A stretch of DNA of 56,627 nucleotides from NCBI RefSeq assembly GCF_018372875.1, contig NZ_JAHAIF010000015.1, forward strand, positions 1 to 56,627, written 5' to 3'. The number at the start of each line of letters is the position of its first letter. Position 1 is the first letter of the stretch. Made by a program: the position numbers and the translations under genes. Of the stretch, positions 50,268-56,627 are shown piece by piece. Below the pieces are notes generated by a model. It did no database searches and was not told the origin of the DNA. It saw only the letters and a program-made list of their open reading frames with translations. This DNA comes from Clostridium sp. Lineage in GTDB: Bacteria; Bacillota; Clostridia; Clostridiales; Clostridiaceae.

Positions 50268-51077
50268 ATGACTTTATTTGTTTCAGACTTAGATGGTACT
50301 TTATTGAATAATTCTGCTGAAGTATCTAAAGAAAGTGCTATTTTATTAAATAAATCAATAGAAAGTGGTATTAATTTTACTATTGCAACTGCAAGAACTC
50401 CAGCGACTATTGTTAATATACTAAAAGATATTAATATAAAGCTTCCCATAATAACTATGAATGGTTCTGCAATATATGATATAAAAAATAATAAATATTT
50501 AAACTTCACTTCTTTACCAAAGGAAAAAGGGTTAGAAGTATATCAACTAATAAAATCTTTTAATATTAATGCTTTTGTTTATACTATTAATAATAATCAC
50601 CTTTACGTATATTATGATAAACTTACACATCCTTACCAGTTAGAATTTTATAATTCAAGAAAAGCAACTAAATATAAAACCTTTATCCAGGGAGAATTAA
50701 ATCCAAATTTTGATGTTTTATATTTTACAATCATGGACTATGAAGATAAAATTATCACATTATATGAAAAATTAAAATTACTTAATGACTTATATATTGT
50801 TAAATATAGAGATACCTACAATAAGGATATAGTTAATCTAGAGATATATGATATAAAATCTTCAAAAGCAAATGCTATTAGAATAATAAAAGATAAATAT
50901 AATTTTGAAAACTTAATAACCTTTGGCGATAATTTAAATGATATTCCTATGTTTAATATATCTGATGAATGTTATGCTATTGGAAATGCTGTACAAGATC
51001 TAAAAGATATTTCAACTGAAGTAATTGGAAAGAATACAGATAACTCTGTTGCAAAGTTCATTTACGAATGTATTTAG
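50268..51077 (+). CDS. Cof-type HAD phosphatase
   Basis: 269 residues. Motif I FVSDLDGTLLNN at the N terminus, motif II TIATARTPA, motif IV TFGDNLNDIPMF. Substrate unknown, probably a sugar phosphate or cofactor. TTAGGAGG precedes the ATG. It is on the opposite strand, placed between two identical tRNA-Ser(UGA) genes, and has a terminator shared with the right-hand tRNA region. Confidence 0.87.
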   Translation: MTLFVSDLDGTLLNNSAEVSKESAILLNKSIESGINFTIATARTPATIVNILKDINIKLPIITMNGSAIYDIKNNKYLNFTSLPKEKGLEVYQLIKSFNINAFVYTINNNHLYVYYDKLTHPYQLEFYNSRKATKYKTFIQGELNPNFDVLYFTIMDYEDKIITLYEKLKLLNDLYIVKYRDTYNKDIVNLEIYDIKSSKANAIRIIKDKYNFENLITFGDNLNDIPMFNISDECYAIGNAVQDLKDISTEVIGKNTDNSVAKFIYECI

Positions 51078-51081
51078 AAAT

Positions 51082-51113
51082 AAAAAAACCTCAACAATTT
51101 GTTGAGGTTTTTT
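51082..51113. terminator. Terminator between the Cof-type gene and tRNA-Ser copy 2
   Basis: Stem AAACCTCAAC/GTTGAGGTTT with A and T runs on both sides, so it can work in both directions. Confidence 0.85.
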
Positions 51114-51114
51114 G

Positions 51115-51205
51115 TGGCGGAGAGACAGGGATTCGAACCCTGGGTACCCGTGAAGGTACGCCGGTTTTCAAGACCGGTGCCTTAAACCAACTCGACCATC
51201 TCTCC
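51115..51205 (-). tRNA. tRNA-Ser(UGA), copy 2
   Basis: 91 nt, identical to 50038-50128, same strand. It lies downstream of serS's neighbour terminator and is followed by the bidirectional terminator at 51082-51113. Confidence 0.95.
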
Positions 51206-51275
51206 ATATCACGAATTGTATTATACCAAGTTTTTATATAGTATGTCAACAAAAAAAATAACTTTTTTTATTTAA

Positions 51276-51313
51276 AATATAAAAGAAGGCTAGTTATCCA
51301 TTGATAACTAGCC
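51276..51313 (-). terminator. serS terminator
   Basis: Eleven-bp stem GGCTAGTTATC/GATAACTAGCC with T-rich minus-strand tail, eight bases after the stop. Confidence 0.82.
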
Positions 51314-51320
51314 TAAATTA

Positions 51321-52598
51321 TTACTTTATAACAGTCATTCCACCCATATATGGTTGTAATGCTTTTGGAATATTTACAGATCCATCTTCATTTAAATTAT
51401 TTTCTAAGAATGCTATTAACATTCTAGGTGGTGCAACTACAGTATTATTTAATGTATGAGCGAAGTACTTACCATCCTTACCATTTACACGTATCTTTAA
51501 TCTACGAGCTTGTGCATCTCCTAAATTAGAGCAACTTCCAACTTCAAAGTACTTCTTTTGTCTTGGTGACCAAGCCTCTACATCTATAGACTTAACTTTT
51601 AGATCTGCTAGATCTCCTGAACAACATTCTAAAGTTCTTACTGGTATATCTAAAGTTCTAAATAAATCAACTGTATTTTTCCATAACTTATCGAACCACA
51701 TCTTACTTTCATCTGGATGACATACAACTATCATTTCTTGTTTTTCAAACTGGTGAATTCTATATATACCTCTTTCTTCTATTCCATGTGCTCCCTTTTC
51801 TTTTCTAAAGCAAGGTGAATAACTAGTTAAAGTTTGAGGTAATGATTCCTCTGGTAATATTGTATCTATGTACTTACCAATCATTGAATGTTCACTTGTA
51901 CCTATTAAATATAAATCTTCACCTTCAATTTTATACATCATTGCATCCATTTCAGCAAAGCTCATTACTCCAGTAACCACATTACTTCTTATCATAAATG
52001 GAGGTATACAGTATGTGAATCCTCTATCTATCATGAAGTCTCTTGCATATGAGATAATAGCTGAATGAAGTCTAGCGACATTTCCCATAAGGTAGTAGAA
52101 CCCATTCCCAGCAACCTTTCTTGCACTATCTAAATCTATTCCCTTTAACTTTTCAATTATATCTGTATGATATGGAATTTCAAATTCAGGTACAACTGGA
52201 TCTCCAAAAATCTCTAACTCAACATTTTCGCTATCATCTTTTCCTATTGGAACAGTTGGGTCAATAATATTAGGTAAAACCATCATAATATCATTAATCT
52301 TCTTATCTAATTCTGATTCTTTTTCTTCTAATTGTGCTAAACGCTCAGATTGAGCTGTAACTTGCTTCTTTATTTCTTCAGCTTCCTCTTTCTTACCTTG
52401 CCCCATTAAAGCACCAATTTGCTTTGATATCTTATTTCTTGATGCTCTTAATTCATCAGCTTCTGTTTTTGTCTTTCTATTTTCAATATCTAAAGCTATA
52501 ACTTCATCTACTAATGGAAGTTTGCTATCTTGAAACTTATTTTGAATATTCTTTTTTACAACTTCAGGATTTTCTCTTACAAATTTTAATTCTAACAT
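51321..52598 (-). CDS. serS: Serine-tRNA ligase
   Basis: 425-residue class II synthetase charging tRNA-Ser. The N-terminal coiled-coil arm (about 30-100) that grips the long variable arm is present; class II motifs follow, including motif 2 in FRKEKGAHGIEERGIYRIHQFEKQE and motif 3 in NNTVVAPPRMLIAFLENN (written in parts). GTSEHSMIG is the serine-binding loop. Expression is under a T-box leader. Three tRNA-Ser genes lie just downstream. Confidence 0.97.
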   Translation of the reverse strand: MLELKFVRENPEVVKKNIQNKFQDSKLPLVDEVIALDIENRKTKTEADELRASRNKISKQIGALMGQGKKEEAEEIKKQVTAQSERLAQLEEKESELDKKINDIMMVLPNIIDPTVPIGKDDSENVELEIFGDPVVPEFEIPYHTDIIEKLKGIDLDSARKVAGNGFYYLMGNVARLHSAIISYARDFMIDRGFTYCIPPFMIRSNVVTGVMSFAEMDAMMYKIEGEDLYLIGTSEHSMIGKYIDTILPEESLPQTLTSYSPCFRKEKGAHGIEERGIYRIHQFEKQEMIVVCHPDESKMWFDKLWKNTVDLFRTLDIPVRTLECCSGDLADLKVKSIDVEAWSPRQKKYFEVGSCSNLGDAQARRLKIRVNGKDGKYFAHTLNNTVVAPPRMLIAFLENNLNEDGSVNIPKALQPYMGGMTVIK

Positions 52599-52629
52599 TT
52601 ATTAAATTCCTCCTACATATTAATTTACA

Positions 52630-52864
52630 TATAAAAAAGAGTCCATTCATCCCTTGAAAAGGGACGAAAGACTCCGCGTTGCCACCCTAATTGATAGAAG
52701 TATCTATCCACTTAAATAATTTAACGATTTCCCGTACTGCTCATCACAGTCCCTCTAAGGTGGATTCATAATAATTAAATATCAGTTTACACCATCCACT
52801 GACTCTCTAAAATTGCAATTATTATTACTAGCCTCTTCATAGGTTTAATATTAAATTATAATAT
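52630..52864 (-). promoter_or_regulatory. T-box leader of serS
   Basis: About 235 nt of leader RNA. The conserved T-box sequence AGGGTGGCAACGCGG is at 52688-52674 on the minus strand, followed by a terminator stem around GTCCCTTTTCAAGGGATG (52675-52633) and a T run. An internal UCC (52764-52762) in a loop after the first stem is the candidate serine specifier. Uncharged tRNA-Ser should favour the antiterminator and switch serS on. Confidence 0.9.
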
Positions 52865-52870
52865 ATCATT

Positions 52871-52900
52871 ACTATATTATAACTTATTGTTTCTTGTCAA
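52871..52900 (-). promoter_or_regulatory. serS promoter
   Basis: Minus strand: -35 TTGACA (52900-52895), 18-bp spacer, -10 TATAGT (52876-52871); expected start near 52864, just before the T-box leader. Confidence 0.65.
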
Positions 52901-52907
52901 TATTTAA

Positions 52908-53138
52908 CTAAATATTATTATCTATATTCTTTGTACAAATTATATCTATACCTGTATTAAGTATATTTTTACATATAATATCACCAGCTTTAGTTGAACT
53001 TCCAACATATATTCTACCTAGTACCTTAGAAAATTCAACAAAATCACTTCTATCTACTTCTTTATTACTTTTTACAGATATAACACGATTTCTTTCATCG
53101 CCCTTTATCCTTACTATACTTGTAAATGTCTCTTTCAT
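52908..53138 (-). CDS. Shortened DUF1667 protein
   Basis: 76 residues. The sequence matches the C-terminal part of DUF1667 proteins (IVRIKGDERNRVISVKS, then AGDIICKNILNTGIDIICT). Full-length members are about 120 residues and begin with two CxxC-type pairs; that N-terminal region is absent, although the gene has its own GGGGG ribosome site and ATG. It lies 9 bp after the FAD oxidoreductase gene. In typical operons DUF1667 accompanies a glycerol-3-phosphate-type dehydrogenase and a flavin reductase. Confidence 0.7.
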   Translation of the reverse strand: MKETFTSIVRIKGDERNRVISVKSNKEVDRSDFVEFSKVLGRIYVGSSTKAGDIICKNILNTGIDIICTKNIDNNI

Positions 53139-53147
53139 ACTATCCCC

Positions 53148-54542
53148 CTAAACACCATTAAATTCCTTAATTCTACTAGGCCATAATTGGGAATTCTTTG
53201 AATCTTCTACTACATCACTAGGTCTTTTATTCATTTCCCTTGCTAAAATACTTAATATTTTTCTATCACAATACGAACCATAACAACTTCCAAGGCCAGC
53301 ACCAGTCCTTCTCTTTATTCCCTCTATAGTTCTTGCACCCAATGGTCTTCTTATGCAATCAACTATTTCTCCTTCAGATACCTGATTACAAATACATACT
53401 ATATTTCCATATCTCTTATCTAGCGAAATTATTTCATTCCTTTGATCTTTATTCATTTCCCTAAATCTATATACTTCTCTCCTCTTATCAACAAAGTTCT
53501 TTTTATAAGTAGCTTTCATATTATTTGCTATAGTATAGCTCATTGTTTTAGCTATAGCAGGTGCAATTGTAATTTTCCCATAGTGAGTTCCCGTTATACT
53601 TATATACCCCATATCAATTTTACTATCATCAATATACATTAGGTTTTTATTACACTCTTCATTAAATATGTTACTTATATTATTTCTTCTAACCTCTGGA
53701 AATACCTTATTAGCATATTTTATTCCATCTTCTACAGTTAATTGATGAGAACTTTTAATTCCAATAATATAGCCATTAGATAGGTTAGGTATATTTAAAA
53801 CAAACTTATCTTCATCTATTGTATTAATAATAACTTTACTTAGTTCATTACCATCATCCCCATCTACTACTAAATAAGTTGTGTTATTCATTATTTCATG
53901 TTTATTTATTTCTTCATCATCTATCATGTATTTCTTATTTGGAATAGTATTAATTACAACCTTACATGTAAATTTATTTTTACTTGTAGTTACTTTAAAT
54001 CCCTTTGATATGCTCTTTATATCTAGTACCTTCTCTTCAAATCGAAAATTTACTCCGTTATCTGCTGCTACCTCTCCATATGCTATAGCTAAATCATAGG
54101 GTGCTATTATCGCTACATTTTCTGAGTATAATGATTTTTTTACATCATATTTTATATTAGCCTCTATATCATATACATCTGAGCTATCAATTAAATGTAC
54201 ATTTTCTATTCCCCTCTTTTTAGCCCTATCATACATATTAATTATATCTTTTATACCTTTTTCATCAGATGCTATTCTTAAAGCTCCAACCTTCTTATAG
54301 GCAACATTAAATTTGGAACATGCCTCTTCAATTAGCTTACTTCCATTTTTCTCAAGGGATGACATTAATTCATTTGATGTCTCTGAACCATCATAAACCA
54401 CTGATGTATTCACAAATGAGATATCATCGACTATATCATAATCTTTTTCTATTAATGCAATATTCAAATTATACTTTGACATTTCATAAGCAACAGAACA
54501 TCCTAGTATTCCACCACCTAAAATTAATACATCATAATCCAT
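53148..54542 (-). CDS. FAD-dependent oxidoreductase with C-terminal [2Fe-2S] BFD-like domain (GlpA-like)
   Basis: 464 residues. The N-terminal GGGILGCSVAYEM is the FAD Rossmann motif (8-20), and the middle is a DAO-type substrate domain. The C-terminal part has a BFD-like cluster, CICNQVSEGEIVDCIRR then GLGSCYGSYC. This is the layout of clostridial GlpA-like or lactate/glycerol-3-phosphate dehydrogenase-type subunits. The usual AxSGxxHAG region after the FAD site is changed (NTSVVYDG), so substrate may differ. The NAD(FAD) reductase gene that normally sits between this gene and DUF1667 is missing. GGAGGAATAAT precedes the ATG. Confidence 0.75.
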   Translation of the reverse strand: MDYDVLILGGGILGCSVAYEMSKYNLNIALIEKDYDIVDDISFVNTSVVYDGSETSNELMSSLEKNGSKLIEEACSKFNVAYKKVGALRIASDEKGIKDIINMYDRAKKRGIENVHLIDSSDVYDIEANIKYDVKKSLYSENVAIIAPYDLAIAYGEVAADNGVNFRFEEKVLDIKSISKGFKVTTSKNKFTCKVVINTIPNKKYMIDDEEINKHEIMNNTTYLVVDGDDGNELSKVIINTIDEDKFVLNIPNLSNGYIIGIKSSHQLTVEDGIKYANKVFPEVRRNNISNIFNEECNKNLMYIDDSKIDMGYISITGTHYGKITIAPAIAKTMSYTIANNMKATYKKNFVDKRREVYRFREMNKDQRNEIISLDKRYGNIVCICNQVSEGEIVDCIRRPLGARTIEGIKRRTGAGLGSCYGSYCDRKILSILAREMNKRPSDVVEDSKNSQLWPSRIKEFNGV

Positions 54543-54561
54543 TAAATATTATTCCTCCACC

Positions 54562-55074
54562 CTATTTAATTAAAAAACCTCTTTTATTTAGTTCATCTAA
54601 TATTAAATTAATATTGTCCTGTGTATCAGCAGATATAGTATGTAAATGTATTCCATTTGTTAATATAGATAACATCTTTGCACTACTATCATTATATTTT
54701 TTTATAAAGTTCTCTAAATCATTTAGGTTTTTTATCATTAACATTCCTTTTATCTCTCCATATAGAGGGTGCTCTACAATAACATCTTCCACAACCCCTC
54801 CATACTTAATTATAGCTCCTAATTCATACTCTAAGTCATCTTCTTTATGGTTAACAGCAACTATAACTGTAATCTTATTAAATTTATCCCCACCTACCAT
54901 ATATCCATCTGGTGTTGCTATAATATTTTCTCCTCTTGCTCTTAATAAGGCTATATCCTTAACGATTATTTGTCTTGTTACATTATATTTTTTTGCTAAA
55001 CTACTTCCTTTAACTGGTTCATTTAAGTTTACTAACATTTTTATAATGTCGTTTCGTCTCTCATTAGAATTCAT
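54562..55074 (-). CDS. niaR: NAD biosynthesis repressor NiaR (3H domain)
   Basis: 170 residues. Residues 1-60 form an HTH_11 winged helix (KGSSLAKKYNVTRQIIVKDIALLRARG). The rest is a 3H domain with conserved histidines in VNHKEDDLEYEL, EHPLYGEI and GIHLHT, which bind nickel and nicotinic acid. NiaR represses niacin uptake and NAD synthesis genes. None of these (nadABC, niaP) is in the window, so its targets lie elsewhere. GGGGG precedes the ATG; 15 bp separate it from the HD gene upstream. Confidence 0.9.
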   Translation of the reverse strand: MNSNERRNDIIKMLVNLNEPVKGSSLAKKYNVTRQIIVKDIALLRARGENIIATPDGYMVGGDKFNKITVIVAVNHKEDDLEYELGAIIKYGGVVEDVIVEHPLYGEIKGMLMIKNLNDLENFIKKYNDSSAKMLSILTNGIHLHTISADTQDNINLILDELNKRGFLIK

Positions 55075-55089
55075 CTATATCCCCCTATC

Positions 55090-55590
55090 TTAATTATTAT
55101 CATCACACTCTTTTATAATATTTAAATAAATATTAGATCCTACATTTTTATAATGATGTTTTTCTATAGCCTCTAAAAATTCTCTATCATATATTCCATT
55201 TGATTTCTTTAAAATATTAATAGATTTCTTAGGATGATTATAATATAAATCTATCTTTTTATTATTACTATATTTTATAAGATTCCCATTCATAAACTTA
55301 TCTAAGATAACTAAAGCTGATTTATCAATTACATTCAATTTATGTTCACTCTTCCCTATATCATGTAATAAAGCTATCTTAGCTAGTTTTTTTTCATCTA
55401 TATTAGTTTTATTTGAATATATATTTAATGCATCTTTACAAACTCTTATAGAATGATGCTTATCCGATGTACCTAGCTTATTAAATAAACATTTTTCTTC
55501 CTTACTTAAATATTTATTTAATATTTCTTCATTAATAGGTATAAATGGTGCTGTAATAGCCCATAGAAATTGTTTTACTCTATATAACAT
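55090..55590 (-). CDS. HD-domain phosphohydrolase
   Basis: 166 residues. Metal-binding residues of the HD fold are visible: KHHSIRV, LLHDIGKS with the HD pair, YNHPKKS and a final EKHHYKN. No signal or membrane segment beyond a hydrophobic N-terminal patch (QFLWAITAPFIPI). Substrate unknown; members cleave nucleotides or phosphomonoesters. First of a likely operon with niaR. No promoter identified with confidence. Confidence 0.85.
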   Translation of the reverse strand: MLYRVKQFLWAITAPFIPINEEILNKYLSKEEKCLFNKLGTSDKHHSIRVCKDALNIYSNKTNIDEKKLAKIALLHDIGKSEHKLNVIDKSALVILDKFMNGNLIKYSNNKKIDLYYNHPKKSINILKKSNGIYDREFLEAIEKHHYKNVGSNIYLNIIKECDDNN

Positions 55591-55970
55591 AATAACATAT
55601 ACCTCTCACTTAAACTTATGCACGTAATAATGATATCACTATCAATATCTACTATCAATTATCTCACAATATTTGATATATAAACAAAAAAGGCCATTAT
55701 TTAATTAAAAATTTAAATAATAACGCTTTTATGTAACGCAATAAGTTCAAGTATTAATTTTTTTATCTTATTGCGATACTACTTCATTCTTAATGTCTTT
55801 TACGAACTTTAATTTTATAAGAATACTACATACTATAAAAAAACTTATGCCTTTTCATATGATAAACTACAATATAAAGTGCAACACTAATTAAGCATAA
55901 AAAATAACCCATCAGGGCACGTTCAATAATTGACTAGAAAACCACTTTAAAGTACATGACTGAATCAGTT
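55591..55970. other. Gene-free region with hairpins
   Basis: No credible gene. Two inverted repeats stand out: an imperfect AT-rich stem at about 55694-55722 next to T/A runs, and a perfect 9-bp pair CGCAATAAG/CTTATTGCG (55737-55745, 55767-55775). They may be terminators of sequence lost from here. Confidence 0.4.
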
Positions 55971-55977
55971 ACAAACA

Positions 55978-56478
55978 TATTACTATAAATTAACGTTGCT
56001 ATTTATATTTAGTATGGAATGTATCTAAATAGCTAAGGAGCTTAATAAAAACAAATCTACTATTTCAAGAGAAATTAATATAAATATAATTAATGGTAAA
56101 TATAGCCCTCATATTACCCAATATAATTACAAGGCTATAAGAATAAAAAGCTATCCATATAGCAAGAATACTGATGTCTCATTAATTAACCATTAGTCAC
56201 CAAATCAGTTTTCTGATCGTATTATACTTTATATATCTAATAAAAAAATTGTATTTAGTAATATCTATAATTAGTTATATATGGTATATTAAATAAATTC
56301 TCCATTGAGCTGCTATGCAGAAAAAATTATAAAAAGAATAGCCATAGATCGTTAGGAAGTTACCCAAAAAGAAGTTGATATTGTTAAAGGTTATGCTAAC
56401 AATATACCAAGAAAGTATCTTAGATATGAGACCCATTTAGAAGTATTTAACAAAAAACAAGCTAATTGTTACACTTAG
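55978..56478 (+). pseudogene. Decayed IS30-family transposase
   Basis: One reading frame holds pieces of an IS30 transposase in the correct order: IAKELNKNKSTISREI (56029-56076, the helix-turn-helix), GKYSPHITQ, then SPNQFSDRI, then VFSNIYN, and at the end VTQKEVDIV, NNIPRKYLRYETHLEVF to a stop at 56478. At least four in-frame stops interrupt it, and two of them (56194, 56272) fall where the family normally has Trp. Most of the catalytic middle is missing, apparently as an in-frame deletion. No terminal inverted repeats were recognised. Confidence 0.78.
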
Positions 56479-56494
56479 CCTAAGAATTTATCAT

Positions 56495-56527
56495 AAAAAA
56501 AAAGGAATTACTTTTGTAATTCCTTTT
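56495..56527 (-). terminator. tRNA-Ala terminator
   Basis: Perfect 12-bp stem AAAAGGAATTAC/GTAATTCCTTTT with a minus-strand T run; it directly follows the tRNA. Confidence 0.85.
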
Positions 56528-56528
56528 A

Positions 56529-56604
56529 TGGTGGAGATAAAGAGATTCGAACTCTTGACCCCCTGCGTGCAAGGCAGGTGCTCTCCCAACTGAGCTATAC
56601 CCCC
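56529..56604 (-). tRNA. tRNA-Ala(UGC)
   Basis: 76 nt with encoded CCA. Acceptor GGGGGTA pairs with TATCTCC through G-U and mismatched ends; D arm AGCTCAGTTGGGAGAGC; anticodon loop CTTGCAC gives UGC; T arm with GTTCGAA. Confidence 0.95.
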
Positions 56605-56609
56605 AAAAA

Positions 56610-56627
56610 TGGTGGACCTTCAGGGAC
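56610..56627 (-). tRNA. 3' end of another tRNA, cut by the window edge
   Basis: The last 18 bases, read on the minus strand, end in AAGGTCC-A-CCA, the 3' acceptor strand, discriminator and CCA of a tRNA. A partner 5' strand would read GGACCTT, which suits tRNA-Ile, a usual neighbour of tRNA-Ala near rRNA operons; the isotype is a guess. Confidence 0.65.

Noticed and set aside
54320..55093. 257-codon plus-strand open frame
   Set aside because: Lies opposite niaR and the FAD oxidoreductase gene, which have clear domains and ribosome sites; the translation is low-complexity with no family features.
55737..55775. Perfect inverted repeat as an IS end
   Set aside because: The 9-bp pair flanks only 21 bases, does not bracket the transposase remnant, and is better explained as a hairpin.

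Overview
The window looks like the chromosome of a low-GC Clostridium (sensu stricto). The DNA is very AT-rich, Shine-Dalgarno sites are strong (AGGAGG type), and there is an [FeFe]-hydrogenase, NiaR, AddAB, SbcCD and a T-box serS. About 36 genes lie on the minus strand against 8 on the plus strand. tRNA-Ala and the start of a second tRNA at the right edge suggest that an rRNA operon, and probably oriC, lies just to the right, so transcription runs mostly leftward away from it. No species is claimed.

Layout, left to right. 1-6450: a trehalose locus (treC, treP, divergent treR) and a minus-strand deacetylase/esterase pair. Four copies of one palindrome (TTGTTTAAACAA, one with a single change) tie the two operons together. 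6450-9020: feoAB ferrous-iron uptake. 9020-13200: an overlapping sn-glycerol-1-phosphate dehydrogenase/HAD phosphatase pair, a Cys-cluster/pentapeptide-repeat protein cut in two by one in-frame stop, an XRE regulator with a pentad-repeat tail, and a GNAT acetyltransferase. 13285-16473: an AI-2E family permease with proB-proA. 16640-18650: a lone 6-phospho-beta-glucosidase in unusual noncoding DNA, ending in the first copy of a roughly 200-bp structured dispersed repeat. 18678-22054: YitT-like protein, Cof-type phosphatase, YjiH transporter. 22133-25280: a COG3044 ATPase/DUF1836 operon divergent from a hemolysin-III family gene, with a shared operator-like palindrome. 25377-31061: YbaK deacylase, ABC-F protein, a small HMA-like gene without a usual start codon, the hydrogenase, and phosphatidylserine decarboxylase.

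31058-33700: an orphan Card1/DUF1887-like CARF nuclease, tRNA-Arg, a soluble sensorless histidine kinase, and the second repeat copy. 33705-48700: a DNA-end-processing block (sbcDC, addBA) interleaved with a DUF1189 membrane protein, an L,D-transpeptidase and CCA-adding enzyme. 48800-52900: a class-A-beta-lactamase-like serine hydrolase, tRNA-Ser(GCU), two identical tRNA-Ser(UGA) genes around a Cof-type phosphatase, and serS under a T-box. 52908-55590: HD hydrolase, NiaR, a reduced FAD oxidoreductase and a shortened DUF1667 protein. 55600-56627: a decayed IS30-family transposase, tRNA-Ala and the 3' end of another tRNA.

Most of this is housekeeping. The parts that best repay attention are the shared trehalose-locus promoter architecture, the dispersed structured repeat, the interrupted pentapeptide gene, the HMA-like gene with a probable ATT start, the orphan CARF nuclease and the shared operator around DUF1836/hemolysin III. 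No CRISPR array, prophage or intact insertion sequence was seen.
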